DNA from: Acidobacteriota bacterium
GTDB lineage: Bacteria; Acidobacteriota; Blastocatellia; Pyrinomonadales; Pyrinomonadaceae
DNA: 64,000 bases
NCBI GenBank assembly: GCA_019242475.1
Contig: JAFAVK010000004.1
Location: 24,355 to 88,354, forward strand
Reading direction: 5' to 3'
Positions 33,479 to 42,072 of the stretch are shown piece after piece (positions within the stretch are counted from its first letter, which is position 1; each line of letters starts with the position of its first letter). Below the pieces are notes generated by a model. That model saw only the letters and a list, made by a program, of their open reading frames with translations, did not search any database and was not told the DNA's origin. A program made the translations under genes and the position numbers.

Positions 33479-35221
33479 TTGGCGCGCACCTCGTCAAGGA
33501 AATGGCTGGCGGTCTTACTGCTCTGTGCGCTGTGCGGCGGGTCGGCCGCGGCTTCCGGGGCGCCGATGTTTACGGAGGTCGCCGCGGCGGCCGGCGTGAG
33601 GCACAAGCACGAGAAGCCGCTCTTCGACCAGCGGCTCGCGAAGGTGATGCCCTGGATTACTTCGCTGAACGCCGGCGCGGCCGTGGGCGACTTCAACGGC
33701 GACGGGCGGCCCGACCTCTACGTGGTGAACTCGCGCGCGGGGACGCCCAACGCGCTGTACCGGAACAACGGCGACATGACTTTCACGGACGTGGCGGCCG
33801 AGCAGGGCGTGGCCTCCGTCAACACGGAAGATGGCGTCTCGGTAGACCCGGCCTTCGGCGACATTGACAACGACGGCGACCAAGACCTCTTCGTCGCCGG
33901 CTACGGCCACAGCCGCCTCTTCAGAAACGACGGCGGGCGGTTCACCGACATCACGAAGGCGGCGGGCCTCGGCGCGTGGGGCAACGCCTCGTGCGCCGTC
34001 TTCGTTGACTACGACGGGGACGGGCTGCTCGACATCCTGGTGGGCCATTACTTCGACCGGGGCACGAACCTCTGGGACATCGCCTCGACGAGGGTGCTGC
34101 CGGAGAGTTTCATCAAGGCGCATAACGGCGGCGGACTCGTGCTCTACAGGAACGTGGGGAACAACACCTTCGCGGACGTGACGGCCCGCGCGGGGCTCGC
34201 GGGTAAGGGCTGGACGCTCGACGTGGGCTGCGCCGACATCGACAACGACGGCGACCCGGACATCTACGCCGCCGACGATTACGGCGAGGACTTCGTCTAC
34301 CGGAACAACGGCGACGGGACGTTCACGAACGTCACGCGGCAGAGCACGGGCGGCGACTTCGACGCCGGGATGAACGTGGACTTCGGCGACTACGACAACG
34401 ACGGCTACATGGACGTGTACGTGACCAACATCACCAACCGCTACATCCGCCAGGGCAACATGCTCTGGCACAACCTGGGCGACGGCACCTTCGTCAACGT
34501 CGCGCAGGAGGCGGGCTGCGCCGACGGCGGCTGGGCGTGGGGGGCCAAGTTCTTCGACTTCGACAACGACGGGCTGCTCGACATCTACAACGTCAACGGG
34601 TACGTCACGGACGGCCCCGTCGATCTCTTCGCGGGCAGCCGGCTCGGCGAGTTCTTCAACCGCCTCTCGTCCCTGGACATCTCGGACGTTGGCGCCTGGC
34701 CCGACATGCGCGGCTTCTCCATCAGCGCGCGCGAGAAGCACAGGCTGTTCCGAAACACGGGCGCGGGCTTCCGCGAGATGGCCGAGGCCGCGGGCGTGGC
34801 CGACACGGGCGACGGCCGCGGCGTCGCGCTCGCGGACTTCGACGGCGACGGCGACCTGGACATCTTCGTGACCAACTGCGGCCAGCCGGCCGTGCTCTAT
34901 CGCAACGACGTGGGCGCCTCCCGCCACTGGCTCCAGGTGCGGCTCGTCGGCACGCGCAGCAACCGCGACGCCGTCGGGGCGCGCCTCTCGGCCACCGCCG
35001 GAGACCTCCGGCAGACGAGGGAGGTGGACGGCGGCAACGGCTTTTCGGCGCAGAGTTCGCGCGTCGTGCAGTTCGGCCTGGGAGACCACGAACGTGTGGA
35101 CGCGCTTGAAATCCGCTGGCCGAGCGGCACGCGACAAACGCTGAAGGATGTCGCGGCCGACCAGCGGTTGACGATTACGGAGCCCGCGCCGCCCCGCGGG
35201 CGGGAAGAGCGTTCCCCATAA
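33479..35221 (+). CDS. CRTAC1-type exported propeller with C-terminal ASPIC/UnbV domain
   Basis: A 580-residue protein beginning with TTG 33479 and a signal peptide (RKWLAVLLLCALCGGSAAASG). Seven FG-GAP/VCBS repeats follow (AVGDFNGDGRPDLYVVN, AFGDIDNDGDQDLFVAG, through ALADFDGDGDLDIFVTN), enough for one seven-bladed calcium-binding propeller. The C-terminal 85 residues are an ASPIC/UnbV domain (NRDAVGARLSATAGDLRQTR to ALEIRWPSGTRQTL). It starts a run of secreted genes after the glycosylase. The same plan recurs at 44161-46551. The molecular role of the family is not established; a binding or adhesion role is inferred. Confidence 0.9.
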   Translation: MARTSSRKWLAVLLLCALCGGSAAASGAPMFTEVAAAAGVRHKHEKPLFDQRLAKVMPWITSLNAGAAVGDFNGDGRPDLYVVNSRAGTPNALYRNNGDMTFTDVAAEQGVASVNTEDGVSVDPAFGDIDNDGDQDLFVAGYGHSRLFRNDGGRFTDITKAAGLGAWGNASCAVFVDYDGDGLLDILVGHYFDRGTNLWDIASTRVLPESFIKAHNGGGLVLYRNVGNNTFADVTARAGLAGKGWTLDVGCADIDNDGDPDIYAADDYGEDFVYRNNGDGTFTNVTRQSTGGDFDAGMNVDFGDYDNDGYMDVYVTNITNRYIRQGNMLWHNLGDGTFVNVAQEAGCADGGWAWGAKFFDFDNDGLLDIYNVNGYVTDGPVDLFAGSRLGEFFNRLSSLDISDVGAWPDMRGFSISAREKHRLFRNTGAGFREMAEAAGVADTGDGRGVALADFDGDGDLDIFVTNCGQPAVLYRNDVGASRHWLQVRLVGTRSNRDAVGARLSATAGDLRQTREVDGGNGFSAQSSRVVQFGLGDHERVDALEIRWPSGTRQTLKDVAADQRLTITEPAPPRGREERSP

Positions 35222-35233
35222 GAGGAGGTCGTC

Positions 35234-36514
35234 ATGAGACTGTTAAAGAGTTGGACGCTAATTCTGGCGATGGTTCTCGGATGCTTTGTGCCGGACGGCA
35301 GCGCGCGGCAGCGCCGGGCCGGGCCGAGCGCGCCGCCCGCCGAGCCCGCGCCGCAGCCGCAGGCCGCCGCGGCCATCGAGCCTTCGCCTTTCCAGTTGGA
35401 GATCAATGAAATCTCCCTGATGTCGAAGAACAGGATGATCGCCAGGGACAATTTCAAAGAGACGGGGAGGTTCCGCGCCACGCTCAGCGCGCGGCCCGGC
35501 CTCGCCGCGGCCCCGACGCAGACGGACTACCAGGTGCGCTACGGCAACATCGCGACCACGGACGTGAGGAACGGCGCGCTGGTTCTGGGCACGACTTCGC
35601 TCGTGCCGCTGCGCAGCTCCGGCACGGCCGCCTCCGCCCTCAACGTCAACACCGGCGACCCCGCGCCCGACCGGGCGAGGCCGGAAGTCTTCACGGACGC
35701 CTTCGGCTCTTCTTTCGGCGCGCTCTTCTCCATCCCCGTCTCGTCCAGGGGCGTCTCGACGGCCTTCGCCGACAACCGCACCTACCAGGGCAACTCCACC
35801 TTCGCGGGCAAGGAGATGTTCGGCGACCTCGTCTTCTCCGCGCGAGTCCACGCGGCGTCTTTGAAGGGCTACGAGACCTTCACGCTCGGCATCACGGACG
35901 TCGGGGCGCGCCGCCCCGCCGGGAAGCTCTCGGTGAGGAGGGACAGCATCAGGCTCGAATCCATCTCGATGAAGGACGGGCAGTGGCCCTGGACGGAGAC
36001 GCTGCTCGACCAGGTCGATCTGACCCGCATGCAGGGAATATCCGACGTGCGCCTGACTTTCATGGTTGACGCGCAGGGGCGGATGTCGGGGCTCGCCGAG
36101 GTCACGAGCCGCAGCGGCGTGCAGCGGTTCAAGCTCAACGGGCGCGGGCCGCAGGCCGTCCTCGACCCGTCCTACGACAAGTACGCGGCCAGCATCTTCG
36201 TCGAGATACTGCCGAAGCCGCGCATCGCGCAGGTCACGCCGAACCAGATGGCGCGCGGCGCGCTTCTCCGAAGGGGCGGGACGTTCACCGTACAGGTCAA
36301 CGGCGTCGGCTTCGGCCCCGACACGCGCGTCGAGCTGATACCGGAGGGGCGTGGGGCGGTTCCCGTCGTCGCGAGCAGCGTCCGCATCGCGCCGCACAAC
36401 GGGTCGTTGGAGGCGACCTTCAGGACGACCGGCGCGCCCGCGCAGTCTTATTCCGTCAGGGTGACGACCGCGGGCCAGACGGCCGTCTTGGAGAAGGCGC
36501 TGAGCTTAAGGTGA
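35234..36514 (+). CDS. Exported protein of unrecognised family with TIG/Ig-like C-terminal domain (paralogue A)
   Basis: A 426-residue protein with ATG 35234 and GAGGAGG just upstream. A signal peptide (LKSWTLILAMVLGCFVPDGSA) is followed by a Pro/Ala-rich linker and a beta-rich domain that begins QLEINEISLMSKNRMIARDN. The last 95 residues (KPRIAQVTPNQMARGALLRR onwards) look like an IPT/TIG domain. The product of 38592-39707 shares the same opening, middle (FGDLVFSARV, DQVDLTRMQGISDVRLTF) and end, so the two are paralogues. They flank the thioredoxin-fold and cytochrome/monooxygenase genes. I could not assign a known family. Confidence 0.75.
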   Translation: MRLLKSWTLILAMVLGCFVPDGSARQRRAGPSAPPAEPAPQPQAAAAIEPSPFQLEINEISLMSKNRMIARDNFKETGRFRATLSARPGLAAAPTQTDYQVRYGNIATTDVRNGALVLGTTSLVPLRSSGTAASALNVNTGDPAPDRARPEVFTDAFGSSFGALFSIPVSSRGVSTAFADNRTYQGNSTFAGKEMFGDLVFSARVHAASLKGYETFTLGITDVGARRPAGKLSVRRDSIRLESISMKDGQWPWTETLLDQVDLTRMQGISDVRLTFMVDAQGRMSGLAEVTSRSGVQRFKLNGRGPQAVLDPSYDKYAASIFVEILPKPRIAQVTPNQMARGALLRRGGTFTVQVNGVGFGPDTRVELIPEGRGAVPVVASSVRIAPHNGSLEATFRTTGAPAQSYSVRVTTAGQTAVLEKALSLR

Positions 36515-37173
36515 GCCACGAGGGGACATTCGAGGCGACGCGGAAACGCTCCTTCGGCCTCCCGCTGTTCTTTGCGCTGTGTGCCTGGCTTGTCCCCCTG
36601 GCAGGGACGCCGTCGGGTCGAGGGAGCGTGCCGCGTCAAACGACGACGGACGAGTGGAGCTTCTCTCTCTCCGACGTTGAAGGCCGGATGCACGGGCGAG
36701 AGGAGTGGCGCGCGGGGCGGGCCGTCGTCATCTTCTTCCTCGAACCCGAGTGCCCCATCTCGAACAGGTATGCGCCCGAGATTAAGAGGGTCGTGGCCGA
36801 GTACGCGCCGAAGAATTTCGTCTTCTACGGCGTCCAGTCCGACCCGACGCCCGGCGCGCGCGAACGTGCCCGACGGGCCGTCCGTGATTTCGGCTACGGC
36901 TTCCCGATGCTGCTCGACCCGGCGCAGGTTCTGGCGAAGAGGACTAACGTCACGGTGACGCCCGAGGTGGCCGTGCTCTCGCCGCGCGGAGAGCTGCTCT
37001 ACCGCGGGCGCATCGACGACCTCTACCTGGGCCTGGGCAAGTTTCGGGAGAGGCCGACGCGCAGGGATTTGCGCCTGACGCTGGACGCCATCGGGGCCGG
37101 CGCTCCCATCCCCGTGTCGGAGACGAAGGCCGTGGGGTGCTACTTGCCGACGCCGTCCGGAGGCGACAAGTGA
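36511..37173 (+). CDS. Thioredoxin-fold (redoxin/AhpC-TSA-like) exported protein
   Basis: A 220-residue protein starting at GTG 36511, which overlaps the previous stop (GTGA). After a signal/anchor segment (SFGLPLFFALCAWLVPLAG) it has a thioredoxin fold with one active-site-like Cys81 in PECPISNRYAPEIKR, the form seen in redoxins fused to or paired with cytochrome/monooxygenase modules in Acidobacteriota and Planctomycetes. The second Cys of a CXXC pair is absent. The fold closes with TPEVAVLSPRGELLYRGRID. Its stop overlaps the GTG of the next gene, which encodes the usual fusion partner, so the two likely work as one unit. Confidence 0.85.
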   Translation: MSHEGTFEATRKRSFGLPLFFALCAWLVPLAGTPSGRGSVPRQTTTDEWSFSLSDVEGRMHGREEWRAGRAVVIFFLEPECPISNRYAPEIKRVVAEYAPKNFVFYGVQSDPTPGARERARRAVRDFGYGFPMLLDPAQVLAKRTNVTVTPEVAVLSPRGELLYRGRIDDLYLGLGKFRERPTRRDLRLTLDAIGAGAPIPVSETKAVGCYLPTPSGGDK

Positions 37174-38492
37174 ACGGCTTGAGGGTGTTTGCTCTCGGAC
37201 TGGCCTGCGCCGGCCTGCTGGCCGCGCTCGCGGAGCCCGCCCCCGGCCGGCGTGCGACGGCCGCCCCCGGCGCAGTGACCTACAGCAAAGAGATCGCGCC
37301 GATACTTTATAAGAACTGCGTCTCCTGTCACCGCGCCGGCGAAGTCGCGCCCTTCCCGCTCGAATCCTATCAGGACGCCGCGAAGCGCGCGCGGCTCCTG
37401 GCCGAGGCGGCGGCGACCCGCTACATGCCGCCCTGGAAGCCCGAGCCGGGTTACGGGGAGTTCCGGGGCGAACGCCGTCTGACCGAGCGGGAGATCGCGC
37501 TTTTGCAACGCTGGGCCGACACGGGCGCGCCGCGGGGCGACGCCGCCGACCTGCCGCCCGCGCCGACCTTCGCCGACGGCTGGCAGATGGGCGAGCCCGA
37601 CCTGGTCTTGAAGATGCCGCAGCCGTTCACCGTCAGCGCCGACGGCCCGGACGTCTTTCAGACCTTCGTCATCCCGATGAACCTGCCCAGGGACGAGTAC
37701 GTCGCGGGCTACGAGTTCAGGCCGGACAACCGCAGGGTGCTGCACCACTCGGTCTCCTACCTGGACAACTCGGGCACCGCGCGGCGCAAGGACGCGGCAG
37801 ACCCCGCGGTCGGCTACAGCAGTTTCGGCGGGCCGGGCTTCACGCCTTCGGGCGCGCTCGGCGGCTGGTCTCCGGGGGCGTCGGCCGTCCGGCTGCCCGA
37901 AGGCGTCGCGCAGCCGGTGCGCAGGGGCACAGACCTCGTCATACAGAACCACTACCACCCGACCGGTAAGGTGGAGACGGATCAGTCGAGCGTCGCGCTC
38001 TACTTCTCGAAGACGCCGCCGAAGATGATCGCCGTCAGCGTCCCGCTCTTCCAGCGTGGGCTCGACATCCCGCCGGGCGCCAAACGCCACCGCGTGTCGG
38101 CCTCGCTCACGACGCCGATTGACATACAGGTCATCTCCGTCACGCCGCACATGCACTTCCTCGGGCGCGAGATGAAGGTCACGGCGACGCTCGGCACGGG
38201 CGCCGCCGTCCCGTTGATTTGGATTAAGGACTGGGACTACTACTGGCACAGTCAATACCAGTACCGGACGCCGCTCGCGCTGCCCGCCGGCACGCGCATC
38301 GAGATGGAGGCGTTCTTCGACAACTCGGCGGACAACCCGCGCAACCCGAACGACCCCCCCGAGCGGGTCGGCTGGGGTTCGGAGACGACCGACGAGATGG
38401 CCCTCTGCTTCATTCAGGTGGCGGTCGAGAAGAGTTCGGAGGCGGCGGAGTTGAGGAGCGCGGTTCTCAAGCAACTCGGCTTCGCCCGCTGA
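37170..38492 (+). CDS. Exported cytochrome c fused to copper type II monooxygenase-like domain
   Basis: A 440-residue protein from GTG 37170, overlapping the redoxin stop, with GGAGG upstream. A signal peptide (VFALGLACAGLLAALA) precedes a cytochrome c domain with heme motif CVSCH (50-54) and Met86 of YMPPW as probable axial ligand. Residues about 140-430 resemble the two jelly-roll domains of ascorbate-dependent copper monooxygenases (PHM/DBH family): His192-His193 (LHHSV), His261/His263 (NHYHPTG), and His327/His329 with Met335 (TPHMHFLGREM) can supply both copper sites. It may hydroxylate or oxidise a substrate outside the cytoplasm with electrons from its own heme. Substrate unknown. Confidence 0.85.
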   Translation: MNGLRVFALGLACAGLLAALAEPAPGRRATAAPGAVTYSKEIAPILYKNCVSCHRAGEVAPFPLESYQDAAKRARLLAEAAATRYMPPWKPEPGYGEFRGERRLTEREIALLQRWADTGAPRGDAADLPPAPTFADGWQMGEPDLVLKMPQPFTVSADGPDVFQTFVIPMNLPRDEYVAGYEFRPDNRRVLHHSVSYLDNSGTARRKDAADPAVGYSSFGGPGFTPSGALGGWSPGASAVRLPEGVAQPVRRGTDLVIQNHYHPTGKVETDQSSVALYFSKTPPKMIAVSVPLFQRGLDIPPGAKRHRVSASLTTPIDIQVISVTPHMHFLGREMKVTATLGTGAAVPLIWIKDWDYYWHSQYQYRTPLALPAGTRIEMEAFFDNSADNPRNPNDPPERVGWGSETTDEMALCFIQVAVEKSSEAAELRSAVLKQLGFAR

Positions 38493-38591
38493 CGGCTCGG
38501 GGCCGCCGCGCGTGCCCGACACTCCGCCGAGACCTTACGTCGAGCATACTTTTCAAATGCCGTGTGACGTTGTGAAAGACCGGACGGGAGC

Positions 38592-39707
38592 GTGATGAGA
38601 CGGGCGAAACATCTGACGCTGCTGCTCGTGTGGCTGCTGGCCGGCCCCGTCGCGGCCGGCCCCGCGCAGGCCCCGAAGCCGCGCGCCGCGCGTCCCGCGG
38701 CCGACGCGCCCGAGACGGCGGTCGAGCCCGTGCCTTTCAGCTTCTACATCGAAGAGCTTTCGCTCTCGTCCAGGGGCCGCGTCATCCTCGAAGACTCCTT
38801 CGACAGCGCCGGGCGATTTCAGCCGGCGGAGGTCGGCGGCAAGCCCGCCGGGGCCGCCCGATACTTCCTCAGCCTCGGCCGGCTCGGCGGGCCGAACGTC
38901 AAGGGCGGCGCGCTCCGCGTAGACCAGTCGGACACGATCAACGCCTACGGCACTTTCGTCTCGAAGTTCGTCCTGCCCGTGGACGAGCGGGGACGGCTGG
39001 CCTTCTCCGGCGAGGAGCTGTTCGGCGACCTGCTGCTCTCGGTCAGAGTCCGCGCCCCCGCGCTGCGCGGCCACGAGCGGCTCAAGATCGGCATCGGGGA
39101 CATGGCGACGATGGGGGCGCTGGCCTCGATCTCGCTTCAGAAGGACTCGATCAGTCTTCAGCGCCAGGGGCGCGCGGCGTGGGACGAGGTCTTGCTCGAC
39201 CGCGTGGACATCTCGCGCATGGCGAACCTTCAGGAGGTCGAGTTGACTTTGAAGATAGACGCGCGGGGGCAGTTCTCCGGCCTCACGAAAATCCGCGGCG
39301 GCGGGAAGGAGCAGGAGTTCGCGCTGCGCGCCGACGACCCCTGGGCGCGCATCAGCCCCGACAACCCGAACCTCTCGGCCAACGTCTTCGTCGAAGCCTT
39401 GCCGAAGCCGAGAATCTTCGCGCTCTACCCGCAGAGCCTCCCGCTGGAGAAGCTGCGCCAGCTGAAGGGCGCCGTCCCTTTGCGAATCGTCGGCACGGGT
39501 TTCGCGCCGGACACGGAGGTGGAGGTCGTGCCCCCCGGCGGCGGGCCGGCCGCCCCGATTCAGGCGAGCGAGGTGAAGCTGCTGACGGCGAACACCTATC
39601 TGTCGGCGAAAGTCACGCTGCCGGAAGCCGGGGCCGGGGACTACAGCGTCCGGGTCACCACCGGCGAACAGAGCACGCTCCGGCGAAACATCATCCACGT
39701 CTACTGA
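38592..39707 (+). CDS. Exported protein of unrecognised family with TIG/Ig-like C-terminal domain (paralogue B)
   Basis: A 371-residue paralogue of the product of 35234-36514. It has a signal peptide (HLTLLLVWLLAGPVAAGPAQA), a Pro/Ala linker, then the shared domain starting FSFYIEELSLSSRGRVILED. Shared blocks include FGDLLLSVRV and DRVDISRMANLQEVELTLKI. The C-terminal part (KPRIFALYPQSLPLEKLRQL onwards) is TIG-like. It is 55 residues shorter than its paralogue, mainly in the middle. It lies 99 bases after the monooxygenase gene and 45 before the TonB-receptor gene. Function unknown; a surface-exposed accessory role is inferred. Confidence 0.75.
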   Translation: MMRRAKHLTLLLVWLLAGPVAAGPAQAPKPRAARPAADAPETAVEPVPFSFYIEELSLSSRGRVILEDSFDSAGRFQPAEVGGKPAGAARYFLSLGRLGGPNVKGGALRVDQSDTINAYGTFVSKFVLPVDERGRLAFSGEELFGDLLLSVRVRAPALRGHERLKIGIGDMATMGALASISLQKDSISLQRQGRAAWDEVLLDRVDISRMANLQEVELTLKIDARGQFSGLTKIRGGGKEQEFALRADDPWARISPDNPNLSANVFVEALPKPRIFALYPQSLPLEKLRQLKGAVPLRIVGTGFAPDTEVEVVPPGGGPAAPIQASEVKLLTANTYLSAKVTLPEAGAGDYSVRVTTGEQSTLRRNIIHVY

Positions 39708-39752
39708 CGAACCGTTGGACGCCCGCAGCACGACCCTTTAAGGAGAACCCCT

Positions 39753-42050
39753 ATGAACAGAAGAACGATCACGCCTTGCCTGTTCACTCTCACCGTCTGT
39801 CTGACCGTCGCGGGCCTCAACGCCGCGGCCCTCGCGCAGGGCGGCGGCGGGAGGCTCACCGGCAAAGTGCTCGACGCCAGGGAGCGCACGCCCGTCGCCC
39901 ACGCGACCGTCACGCTGGCCGAACTCGGGAAGACGGCCGAGGTCGGCGCGGCGGGCGACTTCAGCCTCGAAGAGGTGCCGGCCGGCACCTACTCGCTGGA
40001 GGTCTCCGCCTTCGGCTACAAGTCGCTGCGGCAGCGCGTCAGGGTCTCCGAGCAGCCAACGAAGCCCTTCGAGTTCCTGATGCTCGTCGAGCCGGTGCTC
40101 AAGGAGGAGGTGATCGTCACGGCCAGCGGCCAGCCGGAGCCGGTGAAAGACCTCAGCCAGAGCACCGGCGTGGTCACGGCCGGAGAGGTCGCGGTGACGA
40201 AGGCCGTGGGGCTCGACGAGGTGCTCAACGAGATACCCGGCGTCAAGGCCGAGAGCCAGGCCGAGACGCAGGAGGTCAGGCTCTCGATCCGCGGCCGCGG
40301 CCTCAACACGAGCTTCGGCACGCGGAGCATCCGGGTGCTCGTGGACGGCATCCCCGAGAGCGACTCGACCGGCGAGACCTCAGACCTCACGGGCATCGAC
40401 CTCGACTCCGTCGAGCGGCTGGAAGTCGTCAAGGGGCCGATGGCGGCGCAGTACGGGGCGAGTTCGAGCGGCGTCGTCAACGTGATTACCGAGAAGGGCT
40501 CCCAGGTGCCCTTCGTCGAGGCGAAGACCGTCTTCGGCAGCTACGGCTTCTGGAAGAGCCAGGCCAAGCTGTCGGGCAACTACAAGCCGCTCGACTACCT
40601 CTTCGACTTCACGCGCACCGCGCAGGACGGCTACCGCGAGCACGAGAAGTTACGGGCCTACCACGTCAACGGCCGGCTCGGGGTGGCGCTGGACGAGAAG
40701 ACGAACCTGAACTTCTTCTTCAGGGGGGCGGACACCGACTCGCAGCTCCCGGGCAACCTGTCTGCCGACGAGCTGCAAGCCGACCGCCGCCAGGCCGGCT
40801 TCCTCTTCAAGCTGTTCGACGCCCAGAGCAACATCGCGCGCGAACAGTTCGGGGTGAGCTTCAACCGGCAGTGGGGCGACGACCGCTCGCTCTGGGCGAT
40901 GTTCTACGGCCGCCACATAGACTTCCAGGTGCCGGTGCCTTTCGTCTTCCTCAACGGCCGGCGGAACTCGTTCGGCGGCGACGTGCGCTACTCCTTCCGG
41001 CAGGCGGTAGGCAAGACGAGGAACGCCCTCACCTTCGGCGCGAACCTCCAGCACGACCACGAGGTCAGGAAGGATTTCGACAACGACGCCGGCCAGATGG
41101 GGGCCGGCGTGCAGCGCGACGAGACGCGGCGGCTCTACAACACCGGCGTCTACTTCCTCGACAACATCGGCGTCGGCGAGAAGCTCGACTTCCGGGTCGG
41201 CCTCAACTACACGCGCGTCCACGTCCGCATCGACGACTTCCTCTTCGCCGACGGCGACGACTCCGGCGCGCGGCTGTTCGACAAGTTCAGCTACCAGCTC
41301 GGCGCGACCTACCACCTCACGCCGGAGTTCTCGCTCTACGGCAACGTCAGCACGGGGTTCGACCCGCCGACGATCACCGAGATCGGCCGCAACCCGGAGG
41401 GGAAGGGCGGGCTCAACCCAGACCTCCGGCCGGAGCGTTCGATGAACTACGAGGTCGGCGGGCTCTACAACCTGCCGCGGAAGACCTACGTCAACTTCTC
41501 CGTCTTCCGGCTGCGCGTCAACGACGAGATCGTCCCCACGGGCATCGGCTTCCCGCAGGAGACCTTCATCAACGCCGCGCGGGCCGTCCACAACGGGGTC
41601 GAGCTGGGCGGCGGGGCCAACCTCTACAAAGACCTGAGCCTGCGGGTCGGCTACACCTACTCCGACTTCTACTACCGGACGTTCGTCAACGGCTTCGGCG
41701 ACTTCAGCGGCAAAAGGATTCCCGGCATCCCCGCCCACCGCTTCTTCGCCGGCCTGAGGTATCAGCACCGCTCGGGCGTCTACAGCGGGTTCGACCTGCA
41801 CGCGGTCGGGAAGATCTTCGCCGACGACGGCAACAACGTGACGAACGACAGCTATCAGGTGGGGAACTGGTACGGGGGCTACGAGCGCTACTTCAAGAGG
41901 TTCAGCCTCCGGCTGCTCTACCGCGTCAACAACCTCTTCAACCAGCAATACTCCTCCTACATCGTGGTCAACGACAGGTTCGGGGGCTACTTCTACCCGA
42001 GCCCCACGAGGAACCAACTCGGCAGCGTCGCCTTTGCCTGGTACTTCTGA
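39753..42050 (+). CDS. TonB-dependent receptor with carboxypeptidase-regulatory-like N-terminal domain
   Basis: A complete 765-residue receptor with ribosome site AAGGAG before ATG 39753. Order: signal peptide ending near AALAQG, a CarboxypepD_reg-like domain (about 33-110, GRLTGKVLDARERTPVAHAT), plug domain (VNEIPGV-type segment LNEIPGVKAESQ; RSIRVLVDGIP; VERLEVVKGPMAAQYG) and a 22-strand-type barrel ending in Phe (GSVAFAWYF). Barrel segments such as MNYEVGGLYNLPRKTYVNFS and LLYRVNNLFNQQYSSYIVVN resemble siderophore/cobalamin-type receptors more than the very large Oar proteins. It would import a ligand across the outer membrane with energy from TonB, and is the only transporter of the cluster. 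Confidence 0.93.
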   Translation: MNRRTITPCLFTLTVCLTVAGLNAAALAQGGGGRLTGKVLDARERTPVAHATVTLAELGKTAEVGAAGDFSLEEVPAGTYSLEVSAFGYKSLRQRVRVSEQPTKPFEFLMLVEPVLKEEVIVTASGQPEPVKDLSQSTGVVTAGEVAVTKAVGLDEVLNEIPGVKAESQAETQEVRLSIRGRGLNTSFGTRSIRVLVDGIPESDSTGETSDLTGIDLDSVERLEVVKGPMAAQYGASSSGVVNVITEKGSQVPFVEAKTVFGSYGFWKSQAKLSGNYKPLDYLFDFTRTAQDGYREHEKLRAYHVNGRLGVALDEKTNLNFFFRGADTDSQLPGNLSADELQADRRQAGFLFKLFDAQSNIAREQFGVSFNRQWGDDRSLWAMFYGRHIDFQVPVPFVFLNGRRNSFGGDVRYSFRQAVGKTRNALTFGANLQHDHEVRKDFDNDAGQMGAGVQRDETRRLYNTGVYFLDNIGVGEKLDFRVGLNYTRVHVRIDDFLFADGDDSGARLFDKFSYQLGATYHLTPEFSLYGNVSTGFDPPTITEIGRNPEGKGGLNPDLRPERSMNYEVGGLYNLPRKTYVNFSVFRLRVNDEIVPTGIGFPQETFINAARAVHNGVELGGGANLYKDLSLRVGYTYSDFYYRTFVNGFGDFSGKRIPGIPAHRFFAGLRYQHRSGVYSGFDLHAVGKIFADDGNNVTNDSYQVGNWYGGYERYFKRFSLRLLYRVNNLFNQQYSSYIVVNDRFGGYFYPSPTRNQLGSVAFAWYF

Positions 42051-42072
42051 CAGTAACGAGGAGGTGAATGGC

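Noticed and set aside
38630..42067. Very long open frame of 1145 codons on the + strand
   Set aside because: It overlaps two well-supported genes in another frame and its translation is Arg/Pro/Gly-rich, as expected for a shadow frame in GC-rich DNA.
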